Source: Phenylobacterium sp.
GTDB taxonomy: Bacteria > Pseudomonadota > Alphaproteobacteria > Caulobacterales > Caulobacteraceae
Length of the DNA stretch: 33,091 nt
Direction of reading: 5' to 3'
NCBI RefSeq assembly: GCF_030681155.1
Contig: NZ_JAUXXE010000006.1
Coordinates: 1 to 33,091, forward strand
Every line of letters begins with the position of its first letter. Within the stretch, counting starts at the first letter, position 1. The notes under the pieces are model-generated. The model was not told the DNA's origin. It made no database searches and saw only the letters and a program-made list of their open reading frames with translations. This document shows, in pieces, positions 25,522 to 33,091 of the stretch. The translations under genes were made by a program, and so were the position numbers.

Positions 25522-25578
25522 ATGATGGCTTCCCTCGTTTCCTCGTTTAACGCGTCCTCGCTTAAGGAAAGCGTCTGA
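25522..25578 (+). CDS. Possible 18-residue micro-ORF between sdhA and sdhB
   Basis: In the 61-base sdhA-sdhB gap there is an ORF with two successive ATG codons (25522, 25525), an AGGA at 25515-25518 and a TGA whose last base is the first base of the sdhB ATG (TGATG). The predicted peptide is [18 protein letters not shown]. The arrangement would couple sdhB translation to it. The peptide matches nothing I know; it may be a coupling device rather than a functional protein. Confidence 0.35.
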   Translation: MMASLVSSFNASSLKESV

Positions 25579-26360
25579 TGGTCCAGCTCGCTCTGCCCAA
25601 GAATTCCCGCGTCCAGAAGGGCAAGCACCACGCTGCCCCCGCCAGCGCCACGAAGGTGAAGACCTTCAAGATCTACCGCTACGATCCCGAGGGGACCGAG
25701 AACCCGCGCTGGGATACCTATGACGTGGACCTCGAGGCCTGCGGTCCGATGGTCCTGGACGTTCTGATCCACATCAAGAACGACATCGATCCGACCCTGG
25801 CCTTCCGCCGCTCGTGCCGCGAGGGCGTATGCGGGTCCTGCGCCATGAATATCGGCGGCCGCAACACCCTGGCCTGCACCCACGGCCACGCCGAGGTGCC
25901 GGGCAAGGATTGTCAGATCAGCCCGCTGCCGCACATGCCGGTGATCAAGGACCTGATCCCCGACATGAGCATGTTCTACGCTCAGTACGCCTCGATCGAG
26001 CCCTGGCTGCACACCACGACGCCAGAGCCGCAGACCGAATGGCGCCAGAGCCCGGAAGACCGGGAAAAGCTGGATGGCCTCTATGAGTGCATTCTGTGCG
26101 CCTGCTGCTCGACGTCCTGCCCCAGCTACTGGTGGAACGGCGACAAGTACCTGGGTCCGGCCGCTCTGCTGCACGCCTATCGCTGGCTGATCGACAGCCG
26201 CGACGAGGCCACCGGCGACCGGCTCGACGAACTGGAAGACCCCTTCAAGCTCTATCGCTGCCACACGATCATGAATTGTGCGCAGGTGTGTCCGAAGGGC
26301 CTGAATCCGGCCAAAGCCATTGGTGAGATCAAGAAGATGCTGGTGGACCGCGTCGTCTGA
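25578..26360 (+). CDS. sdhB: Succinate dehydrogenase iron-sulfur subunit
   Basis: SdhB carries electrons from FAD to quinone through three clusters. The 260-residue protein shows the [2Fe-2S] ligands in [15 protein letters not shown] and later LACTH. The [4Fe-4S] set is [12 protein letters not shown], and the [3Fe-4S]/[4Fe-4S] ligands are [30 protein letters not shown], a quinone-site region, is present. AAGGAAAG precedes the ATG. The N-terminal extension of about 25 residues ([16 protein letters not shown]) is lysine- and alanine-rich, as in other alphaproteobacterial SdhB. It closes the sdhCDAB operon. Confidence 0.97.
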   Translation: MVQLALPKNSRVQKGKHHAAPASATKVKTFKIYRYDPEGTENPRWDTYDVDLEACGPMVLDVLIHIKNDIDPTLAFRRSCREGVCGSCAMNIGGRNTLACTHGHAEVPGKDCQISPLPHMPVIKDLIPDMSMFYAQYASIEPWLHTTTPEPQTEWRQSPEDREKLDGLYECILCACCSTSCPSYWWNGDKYLGPAALLHAYRWLIDSRDEATGDRLDELEDPFKLYRCHTIMNCAQVCPKGLNPAKAIGEIKKMLVDRVV

Positions 26361-26400
26361 TCGCGGTCTGCTGGCGCGCGATCTAATCCGAACGGCGTTT

Positions 26401-26427
26401 GGAAAGTTGACGGCGCCGTCACTTTTC
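26401..26427 (+). promoter_or_regulatory. Palindromic operator-like site, copy 1 (ferredoxin reductase operon)
   Basis: The core TGACGGCGCCGTCA (26408-26421) is a perfect 14-bp palindrome. Its flanks extend the symmetry: left half GAAAGTTGACGGC and right half, read on the minus strand, GAAAAGTGACGGC agree at 11 of 13 bases. It ends 14 bases before the reductase ATG. A nearly identical site lies at 32321-32346. The layout suits a dimeric repressor such as a TetR-type protein; the protein is not encoded nearby. Confidence 0.65.
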
Positions 26428-26441
26428 TGCATGGGGCTTCT

Positions 26442-28012
<1,571 letters not shown>

Positions 28013-28056
28013 TCAGGTCTCGGCTCCCTGTCTTGCGACGGGGCGAGTGCTATAGC

Positions 28057-28089
28057 CCGGTCCGGCGCCGCCATTGCGCGCCGGGCCGG
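28057..28089 (+). terminator. GC-rich hairpin after the ferredoxin gene
   Basis: CCGGTCCGGCGC (28057-28068) pairs with GCGCCGGGCCGG (28078-28089) over 12 bp with one G-T wobble and a 9-base loop. No T-run follows, so it may stabilise the 3' end or pause polymerase rather than act as a classic terminator. Confidence 0.5.
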
Positions 28090-28120
28090 AGACCTGGCTG
28101 TTGGCTTTGCCGTCGTCTAT

Positions 28121-28155
28121 AAAAAACGCCCGCAGGCAAGCCGCGGGCGTACTTT
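28121..28155 (-). terminator. Intrinsic terminator of the sigma-factor gene, possibly bidirectional
   Basis: ACGCCCGC (28126-28133) and GCGGGCGT (28143-28150) form a perfect 8-bp stem. Read on the minus strand it is followed by a run of six T residues (complement of 28121-28126). On the plus strand it is followed by a weaker ACTTTTC, so it could also end the ferredoxin transcript. Confidence 0.85.
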
Positions 28156-28175
28156 TCAACCAATGATGACCTTCG

Positions 28176-28766
28176 CTAGGCGGCGATAGCGGCCCCGCGC
28201 AGCGAGTCCAGTTGGGCGATCAGGTTGCCCATGGCGTTGGACGGCAGCATGTCGTCCTGGTCGTAGGCGCCGTCTTCCAAGAGGGCGGCCAGGCGATCAC
28301 GTGCGCGGCTGACGCGGCTCTTGATGGTGCCGATGGCGCAGCCGCAGATTTCAGACACTTCCTCGTAAGAAAGGCCGCCTGCGCCGATCAGGATCAACGC
28401 TTCGCGCTGGTCTTCGGGCAGCTTGGCCAGGGCGCGGCGCACTTCATCGAGCTCGAGGCTGGCGATCGGGTTTGACACCGCGACAAGGGTCCGCTCGGCG
28501 ACTTCCGGGTCAAGCTGAGTTGAGCGCCATGAACGGCGCTTGTCGGAATAGAATTGATTGCGAAGGATCATGAAGGTCCAAGCCTTCATGTTGGTGCCAG
28601 CCTGATAGCTGGACCGATTGTTCCAGGCCTTCAGGAGGGCGTCCTGGGCAAGGTCGTCGGCGGCCACCGCGTCCCGGCAAAGGGAGCGTGCAAAGGCGCG
28701 CATTTGAGGGATCAAGCCGGTGAGTTCGGTCTTGAAAGCGTCGTCCGCGAGCGTCTGGATATCCAT
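28176..28766 (-). CDS. ECF sigma factor of the EcfG (general stress response) family
   Basis: The 196-residue protein has sigma region 2 (FARSLCRDAVAADDLAQDAL, LLKAWNN, NMKAWTFMILRNQFYSDKRR) and region 4 (LPEDQREALILIGAGGLSYEE, CGCAIGTIKSRVSRARDRL). These phrases are characteristic of the alphaproteobacterial EcfG group, such as Caulobacter SigT and its paralogue SigU. No nepR or phyR, the usual anti-sigma and response-regulator partners, is adjacent, so it may be a secondary paralogue. GAAGGTG precedes the ATG. A GGGAAC element upstream resembles an EcfG -35 but lacks a proper -10. It lies 86 bp downstream of divL on the same strand and ends at a strong terminator. Confidence 0.88.
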   Translation of the reverse strand: MDIQTLADDAFKTELTGLIPQMRAFARSLCRDAVAADDLAQDALLKAWNNRSSYQAGTNMKAWTFMILRNQFYSDKRRSWRSTQLDPEVAERTLVAVSNPIASLELDEVRRALAKLPEDQREALILIGAGGLSYEEVSEICGCAIGTIKSRVSRARDRLAALLEDGAYDQDDMLPSNAMGNLIAQLDSLRGAAIAA

Positions 28767-28852
28767 CGGTCACCTTCGTTCAAGCCAGGGCCGTACAGGC
28801 CCCTCGCTGTACTAAACGCCCAGGTTCCCGAAAGGCTCCGCTTATGGTGCAG

Positions 28853-31171
28853 CTAAAAGCGAAGCTCCGGATGACCGGCCGCGCCCTGGGCCGCTTCGGG
28901 CAGGTGACAGGTGAAGGTTGCGCCCGATCCAGGCTCGCTTTCCAGGGCCACCCAGCCGCCATGCAGCTCCACCAACGCCTTGACCAGGGCCAGGCCAAGA
29001 CCTGGGCCGCCGCGCTCGCGGCCGATGAAGCGGTCGAAGATGTGCGCCTGGACGTGGAACGGGATTCCGCGCCCGGTGTCTGTGACCTGCAGCTGGATTT
29101 CACCCAGCGCCCGCCGGGCGGCGATGGTCACCAGGCCCCCTGCCGGCGTCTGGCGCACGGCGTTTTCGGTCAAGTGGTCCAGGGTCTGGGTTAGGCGTTT
29201 CACGTCGCCGCGGATCAGGCCGATGTCGTCGGGGCGCTCGACCTTGATGGTCACGCCGGCCGCTTCGGCGTCCTTGGCCCATCGTTCGGCCGCCTGGGTC
29301 AGCAGGTCGGCGACGTGGACGTCTTCAAGATCCAGCGCCATTTCGTCGGCGTCGATCTGGGCCATGTCCAGCACGTCGTCGATCGATCGCGCCAGCTGGG
29401 TGGCCGCGGTGCGTACGGCGGCGGCGTGACCGCGCCCGCGCTCAGACAGGTTCTCGCCCGAGCGTTCCAGCAATTCGGAGTAGCCGATGATGGTGGTTAG
29501 TGGGGTGCGCAACTCGTAGGAGACGTTGCCGACGAAGTCGCGCTTCAGGCGCTCGGCCTCGGCCAGGGCGGCCGACCGGTCGGCGAGCGCTCGTTCCAGC
29601 TTGCGGGCGTCGGTGACGTCGCCAAAGGCGATCAGGGTCGCGCCGTCGGGCAGCGGCCGCGACTGATAGACCACGATGCGAGAGTCCGAGGTCTTCACCT
29701 CTCCGGAGATCGGGGCGCGGGCCTGGGGATCAGGATCGGCCACGCGGCCCTTCAGCTCGCGCCAGAAACCCATGTCGTGCAGGCGCGGCACGCAGAGATC
29801 GACCACGCCCTCGAAATCGTGAGCCTGCTCCAGCTGGGCGTCGGTGACATTCCAGAAGCGTTCAAATGCCTCGTTGTGCAGGCGCAGGCGGCCGTCCGAG
29901 CCGAACACCGCGACGGCGTCGTTCAGCTTGTCCAGCGTGGCCTGCTGAACCTGGATTTGGGCGTTGTACTGAGCCTTCAGCCGCAGCTCGCCGGTGATGT
30001 CGGAAAACAGCAGCACCACGCCGCCCATCGGGTGGGGTTGGCGACCGACCTTCAGGGTCCGGCCCTCCGGCAGGCTCCAGAGGTCGTCGGGGCCCGATGA
30101 CGTTTCTTCGTAGCGGTCGAGCTCGGCGGCTTTCCACTTGGCGTAGTCGACCGTCTCGGGCAGTCGGCGGCGCTGGCGCAGGCGGTCCAGCACTTCACCG
30201 TGGGTCGGGCGCTCGGCTAGCCAGGCCGGTTCCAAGCCCCAGAGATCGGCGAAGGCGGTGTTGTGGAACATCAGCCGCTTGCCCTCGCCGAAGATGGCGA
30301 CCGCGTCGGCGATGTGATTGAGGGTTTCGTCGTGGGCCTCGACGTGGCGCTTGAGCGCCTCGCGCAGCTCTTCGGTCTCGGTCAGGTCCTCTGTCCAGAC
30401 GCCGACTCCGCCGCCTTCAAGCGGCTGGGCGATGACCTGGAAGGCGCGGCGGCGGCCGCCGAAGGTGGTCCAGCGCAGGGTTTCGCGCTGCTGGCCCAGA
30501 TTGGCCGCCTCGCTGGCCAGGCTGTCGGCGCCCTTGTCGAAGGAGGCGCCGCGCATCGCGGCTTCTTCCAGGGTGGCGGCTCCGGCCGCCGCGAGCCATG
30601 CGGCGTTGACCCACACGGGGCTGCCGTCCGCCGCGGCGATCCAGGCCGGCGAGCGCCGGGCGTCGAGGAAGGCGGCGAAGCGGGGCGCGGTCGGCAGGCC
30701 GGCTTCTTCGCCCATCACCGCCGACAGTCGCAGCCAGGCGAGCGCGCCGGCCGCGCGGCCTTCGACCGCCACTAAACCGCCCGCGCCCTGCACGTCGAAG
30801 GCGCAGGCCTCGCCACGCTCGAACAGCGCCCGCAGGCGGCGCGCATGATCAGGGTCGGCGCGCATAAGGGCCGAGACGACGCCTTGTGGATCGGCATGGG
30901 CCAAGCCCAGGGCCTCGGCGCATAGCGCCAGGCTCTCCTCGCCCGAGGCGAGTTGAGCGTGACCGTCATCGACGGAAAGCAGGGCGGAATCGAAGGCCTC
31001 GGCGGAGGCCTGTGCCGCTTCGGCGCCGGCTTCGAGTTCGGCGATCTTCGCCCGGAGTTCATCGAGGCGGCCGTCATTGCGCCGACGTTGGTCCACCAGC
31101 CAGGCCATGGCGCACAGGGCGAGCAGCACCGCACCGGCGATGGCTCCCAGGATCAGTTCTTGCTCGCTCAT
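28853..31171 (-). CDS. divL: Cell-fate pseudo-histidine kinase DivL
   Basis: The 772-residue protein has one N-terminal membrane helix (about 7-24, ILGAIAGAVLLALCAMAWLV), a coiled-coil linker, several PAS domains (about 60-540), a dimerisation domain and an ATPase domain with TENAVRQT, DTGRGIP and GPGLGLALVKALV. The phosphoacceptor position reads FVGNVSYELRTPLT: Tyr552 replaces histidine, the hallmark of DivL (Tyr550 in C. crescentus, about 769 residues). There DivL binds the phosphorylated regulator DivK and controls the CckA-CtrA pathway that sets asymmetric fate. GGAG precedes the ATG. Its promoter region contains a GAATC site, suggesting a link to CcrM methylation. Confidence 0.94.
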   Translation of the reverse strand: MSEQELILGAIAGAVLLALCAMAWLVDQRRRNDGRLDELRAKIAELEAGAEAAQASAEAFDSALLSVDDGHAQLASGEESLALCAEALGLAHADPQGVVSALMRADPDHARRLRALFERGEACAFDVQGAGGLVAVEGRAAGALAWLRLSAVMGEEAGLPTAPRFAAFLDARRSPAWIAAADGSPVWVNAAWLAAAGAATLEEAAMRGASFDKGADSLASEAANLGQQRETLRWTTFGGRRRAFQVIAQPLEGGGVGVWTEDLTETEELREALKRHVEAHDETLNHIADAVAIFGEGKRLMFHNTAFADLWGLEPAWLAERPTHGEVLDRLRQRRRLPETVDYAKWKAAELDRYEETSSGPDDLWSLPEGRTLKVGRQPHPMGGVVLLFSDITGELRLKAQYNAQIQVQQATLDKLNDAVAVFGSDGRLRLHNEAFERFWNVTDAQLEQAHDFEGVVDLCVPRLHDMGFWRELKGRVADPDPQARAPISGEVKTSDSRIVVYQSRPLPDGATLIAFGDVTDARKLERALADRSAALAEAERLKRDFVGNVSYELRTPLTTIIGYSELLERSGENLSERGRGHAAAVRTAATQLARSIDDVLDMAQIDADEMALDLEDVHVADLLTQAAERWAKDAEAAGVTIKVERPDDIGLIRGDVKRLTQTLDHLTENAVRQTPAGGLVTIAARRALGEIQLQVTDTGRGIPFHVQAHIFDRFIGRERGGPGLGLALVKALVELHGGWVALESEPGSGATFTCHLPEAAQGAAGHPELRF

Positions 31172-31258
31172 CCGTGCTCCATCGCCGCCGTTCCGTGAGG
31201 GCGGCGAATCATCTCAAGGACCATAGTTTGGTCCGCGCAATTCGGCGATGATCCCCCC
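31172..31258. promoter_or_regulatory. Divergent promoter region of divL and the downstream hypothetical gene
   Basis: This 87-base gap holds a GAATC site (31206-31210, GANTC type) and a perfect inverted repeat, GGACCA (31218-31223) with TGGTCC (31229-31234), spaced by 5 bases. I see no CtrA box (TTAA-N7-TTAA). Confidence 0.45.
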
Positions 31259-31849
31259 ATGACTGCGATCCTCTATCCGGTGGCTACGGAAGCCCGCCTA
31301 GCGCTGTCGCAGCCGCGCGGCCGTGCGGCCCGCGAACGCGAGGCGCGGGAGATCGCTGGGGATGTGGTCGCTTTCGTGACCGAACCGGTCGGGCCGGACT
31401 ATGCAACCCGTGACGCGGCCCTCGACGCGCATCCAGGGCGGATTGAGGACGACCGTCCGGGAAGGGCTGTGTCGCTGCCGAGCGAGGACCGCATCCTGCG
31501 TCTGCTGCAGCAGGTCGCTCCACGCGCCGGCCGGGTCCGCGCCCCGGCGCCGGTCGCCCCCACCTTCGCCGAGGGGCATCGCTGGCCCGCGCATCAGGGT
31601 GCGCCGCCGGCCACGGTCTGGCGGGTGATGATTTCCTACTGGCGGATCGGCGCGGCGCCGATCCTGAAGGTGGGCGGGCCGCAGGCGCGTCATGCCCGGA
31701 AACGCGGCCGCGACGCGGTCGACGCCGATACCCTGCGAGCCTATACGCGCCAGCCCCTGCAACCGGTGAAGCCGCAACAACCGCTCGATATCGGGCTTTT
31801 TGAGCGGCGGCTGCCGGAGGCTCCCCATATAGTCGTGCCTGATGAGTGA
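31259..31849 (+). CDS. Hypothetical protein
   Basis: The 196-residue protein is not one I recognise. It begins with LYPVATEARLALSQPRGRAARER. RIEDDRPGRAV follows in the middle, then an aromatic segment, VWRVMISYWRIG (about 122-133), and a proline- and arginine-rich tail. There is no signal peptide, membrane helix or known catalytic motif. It shares a promoter region with divL in the opposite direction. Its last 8 bases overlap the start of the metallopeptidase gene, so the two are probably translated together. Codon use fits its neighbours. Start ATG 31259 is the first in frame; no strong ribosome site is visible. Confidence 0.7.
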   Translation: MTAILYPVATEARLALSQPRGRAAREREAREIAGDVVAFVTEPVGPDYATRDAALDAHPGRIEDDRPGRAVSLPSEDRILRLLQQVAPRAGRVRAPAPVAPTFAEGHRWPAHQGAPPATVWRVMISYWRIGAAPILKVGGPQARHARKRGRDAVDADTLRAYTRQPLQPVKPQQPLDIGLFERRLPEAPHIVVPDE

Positions 31850-32249
31850 CCCTTACGCTGGACGCGCCCCATCCCTCGACGATCTTGCCGCCTTGGCCGA
31901 GGCCGCCTTCGCCGCCCTGCCTGAGGGCTTTCGCAACATGGCCGGGGAGGTCGTGTTCCGTGTCGATGACTTCGCCGCCGTCGAGGTGCTGGACGAACTC
32001 GGCATCGAGGACGCCTTCGAGCTGACCGGGCTCTATCAGGGCGTGAACCTCGCCGACCGGTCGGTCTTCGATCCTACGCCGGGTCCGTCACGGGTGTTCC
32101 TCTACCGGCGCCCGATCCTGGACGAGTGGGCCGAGCGGGGCGATGTCACCCTGGTCGATCTGGTCAGCCACGTGCTGGTCCACGAGATCGGCCACCATTT
32201 CGGCCTCTCCGATCCCGATATCGAATCCATCGAGGCGGCCGCGGACTAG
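31842..32249 (+). CDS. Zincin-like metallopeptidase family protein
   Basis: The 135-residue protein carries VLVHEIGHHFGLSD (His114, Glu115, His118), the HExxH zinc motif of the small zincin family PF06262. PF06262 also shows the N-terminal FRNMAGEVVFRVDDF type of segment, and RVFLYRRPILDEWA in the middle. Members are compact cytoplasmic proteins that are predicted metalloproteases, mostly without known substrates. It overlaps the end of the upstream hypothetical gene by 8 bases (ATGAGTGA), implying translational coupling. No terminator hairpin with a T-run is evident in the 180 bases that follow. Confidence 0.86.
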   Translation: MSDPYAGRAPSLDDLAALAEAAFAALPEGFRNMAGEVVFRVDDFAAVEVLDELGIEDAFELTGLYQGVNLADRSVFDPTPGPSRVFLYRRPILDEWAERGDVTLVDLVSHVLVHEIGHHFGLSDPDIESIEAAAD

Positions 32250-32320
32250 GGGCCTGTCGCCTTCACACGACCGTGGCGCTTCGAGGGCTTGGCTCATCTG
32301 CGATGCGATCGCTAGCGCCT

Positions 32321-32346
32321 GGAAAGTGACGCCCCCGTCATTTTCC
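32321..32346 (+). promoter_or_regulatory. Palindromic operator-like site, copy 2 (diiron protein gene)
   Basis: Left half GGAAAGTGACGCC (32321-32333) and right half, read on the minus strand, GGAAAATGACGGG (32334-32346) agree at 10 of 13 bases, and at 10 of the first 11. The site closely matches the one at 26401-26427. It directly abuts a TTGACT (32347-32352) that could be the -35 element of the following gene, a position that suits repression. Confidence 0.68.
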
Positions 32347-32431
32347 TTGACTGATCATTGTTCTGTTGAAAGGGTGGCCGGCAGTAGGAAGCAGCGGGTG
32401 CATAACCGCGCCCTGTCGAGGAGGACGACCC

Positions 32432-33091
32432 ATGGCCGCCGACGGCAACATCACCAAAGACATCATCTATGAGGCCGTGGCGCCGGACGACTTCGAGTCG
32501 ATGCTGGACCTCGACCGCTACGGCGCCCGCTCGACGGCGTTCGACAAGATCATCTCGGCCACCCACGACCATTTCTGGGATCCGCTCGACAAGAAGTACA
32601 TCGACTTCGACGAGCCCTTCGACATGGAGAACGAGATGATCCTGCCGGAGGACATGATCATCTCCATGTCCACCGACTATGTCTCCAACCACCTGAGCGA
32701 CTGGAAGACCCGCGTCCGCTTCGTGAACCAGTCGGCCCTGCGGTCCTTCTCCTCGATCCTGCATGGCGAGCAGGGTGCGCTGAACCTGTCGGCCAGCCTG
32801 TGCCAGGTGCTGAAGGACCAGGGGGCCCAGGAATATGCCGCCAACCAGACCCGCGAGGAAGCTCGCCACGTCACCGGCTTCGCCAAGTACATCAAGGCCC
32901 GCTGGGGCCGGCCGGTGGAATGCGGCCCGACGCTGAAGACCCTGCTGGTCGACATCATCGGCAGCCCGGAGGTCTATAAGAAGATCATCGGCATGCAGAT
33001 GCTGGTGGAAGGCCTGGCCATGGGCGCCTTCGCCACCTTCTTCAACAATATCAACGACCCGACCGGCAAGAAGCTGCTGCAGCTGGTGATG
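32432..33091 (+). CDS. Ferritin-like diiron-carboxylate protein (partial, cut by window end)
   Basis: Only the first 220 residues are in view. A strong GAGGAGGA precedes the ATG. A diiron ligand pattern of the ferritin/ribonucleotide-reductase R2 superfamily is visible. Glu113 lies in ILHGEQGALN, Glu143 and His146 lie in REEARHVTGF (ExxH), and Glu193 is in MLVEGLAMGAF. A further ExxH would be expected just past the edge. FWDPLDKKYIDFDEPFD (about 48-64) recalls N-termini of oxygenase-type members. This looks more like an oxidase/oxygenase than an iron-storage ferritin, because of its size and asymmetric layout, but the exact family is unknown to me. The operator shared with the ferredoxin pair suggests its electron donor. 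Confidence 0.72.
   Translation, partial: MAADGNITKDIIYEAVAPDDFESMLDLDRYGARSTAFDKIISATHDHFWDPLDKKYIDFDEPFDMENEMILPEDMIISMSTDYVSNHLSDWKTRVRFVNQSALRSFSSILHGEQGALNLSASLCQVLKDQGAQEYAANQTREEARHVTGFAKYIKARWGRPVECGPTLKTLLVDIIGSPEVYKKIIGMQMLVEGLAMGAFATFFNNINDPTGKKLLQLVM

Noticed and set aside
26408..26421. Palindrome as a RirA iron-responsive or FNR/FixK box
   Set aside because: TGA-N8-TCA spacing does not match RirA (TGA-N9-TCA), and the TTGA half-site spacing does not match FNR/FixK.
28820..28830. GGGAAC upstream of the sigma gene as an EcfG-dependent promoter
   Set aside because: The -35 element is good, but no CGTT-like -10 stands 16-17 bases downstream; the only CGTT is about 5 bases away.

Overview
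The window looks like chromosomal DNA from a Caulobacter-type alphaproteobacterium (Caulobacteraceae, for example Caulobacter or Phenylobacterium). The reasons are high GC content with strong third-position G/C bias, the block rpsA-ihfB-mscL-trpF-trpB-trpA-accD-folC, a DivL cell-fate pseudokinase with tyrosine in place of the phosphoacceptor histidine, an EcfG-type sigma factor, promoters resembling the Caulobacter TTGaCg-N10-14-GCTAnAwC pattern, and GANTC (CcrM-type) sites in some promoters. I see no rRNA, tRNA, insertion sequence, prophage or CRISPR array. Nearly all of the window is dense, conserved core genome.

Layout. 1-6504 (+): the 3' end of rpsA with a terminator, ihfB, mscL, then trpFBA with overlapping TTGA junctions, accD and folC. 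6504-6630: a composite palindromic repeat between convergent folC and trxA. 6632-16629 (-): a tightly overlapping run, read in the order acyltransferase, tsaE, amgK, murU, addB, addA, trxA, combining tRNA modification, peptidoglycan recycling, double-strand-break repair and thiol redox. 16764-20412: mmsA, a membrane-anchored thioredoxin-fold protein, a small acidic protein on the minus strand, and zapE. 20413-22755: a structured leader, a PLP aminotransferase, and a convergent LysR regulator whose start codon lies inside a perfect inverted repeat. 22876-26360: the succinate dehydrogenase operon sdhCDAB. 26401-28012: a ferredoxin reductase and a [2Fe-2S] ferredoxin behind a strong palindrome. 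28121-31171 (-): an EcfG-family sigma factor downstream of divL. 31259-32249 (+): a conserved-looking hypothetical protein and a small zincin metallopeptidase. 32321-33091 (+): a second copy of the ferredoxin-operon palindrome followed by a ferritin-like diiron protein cut by the window edge.

How the parts may work together. Most genes are housekeeping. The most interesting candidate system is a possible electron-transfer module. A putidaredoxin-type reductase, an adrenodoxin-type ferredoxin and a carboxylate-bridged diiron protein share a closely matching operator-like palindrome (half-site close to GGAAAxTGACG), although they are about 4.5 kb apart with the divL/sigma block between them. 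This suggests one regulator controls a reductase-ferredoxin-diiron oxidase chain. Other points worth a second look are the glutamate replacing the usual catalytic aspartate in TrpA, the AccD zinc ribbon reduced to one cysteine, AddB without iron-sulfur cysteines, and start-codon or Shine-Dalgarno hairpins on the LysR and aminotransferase genes.
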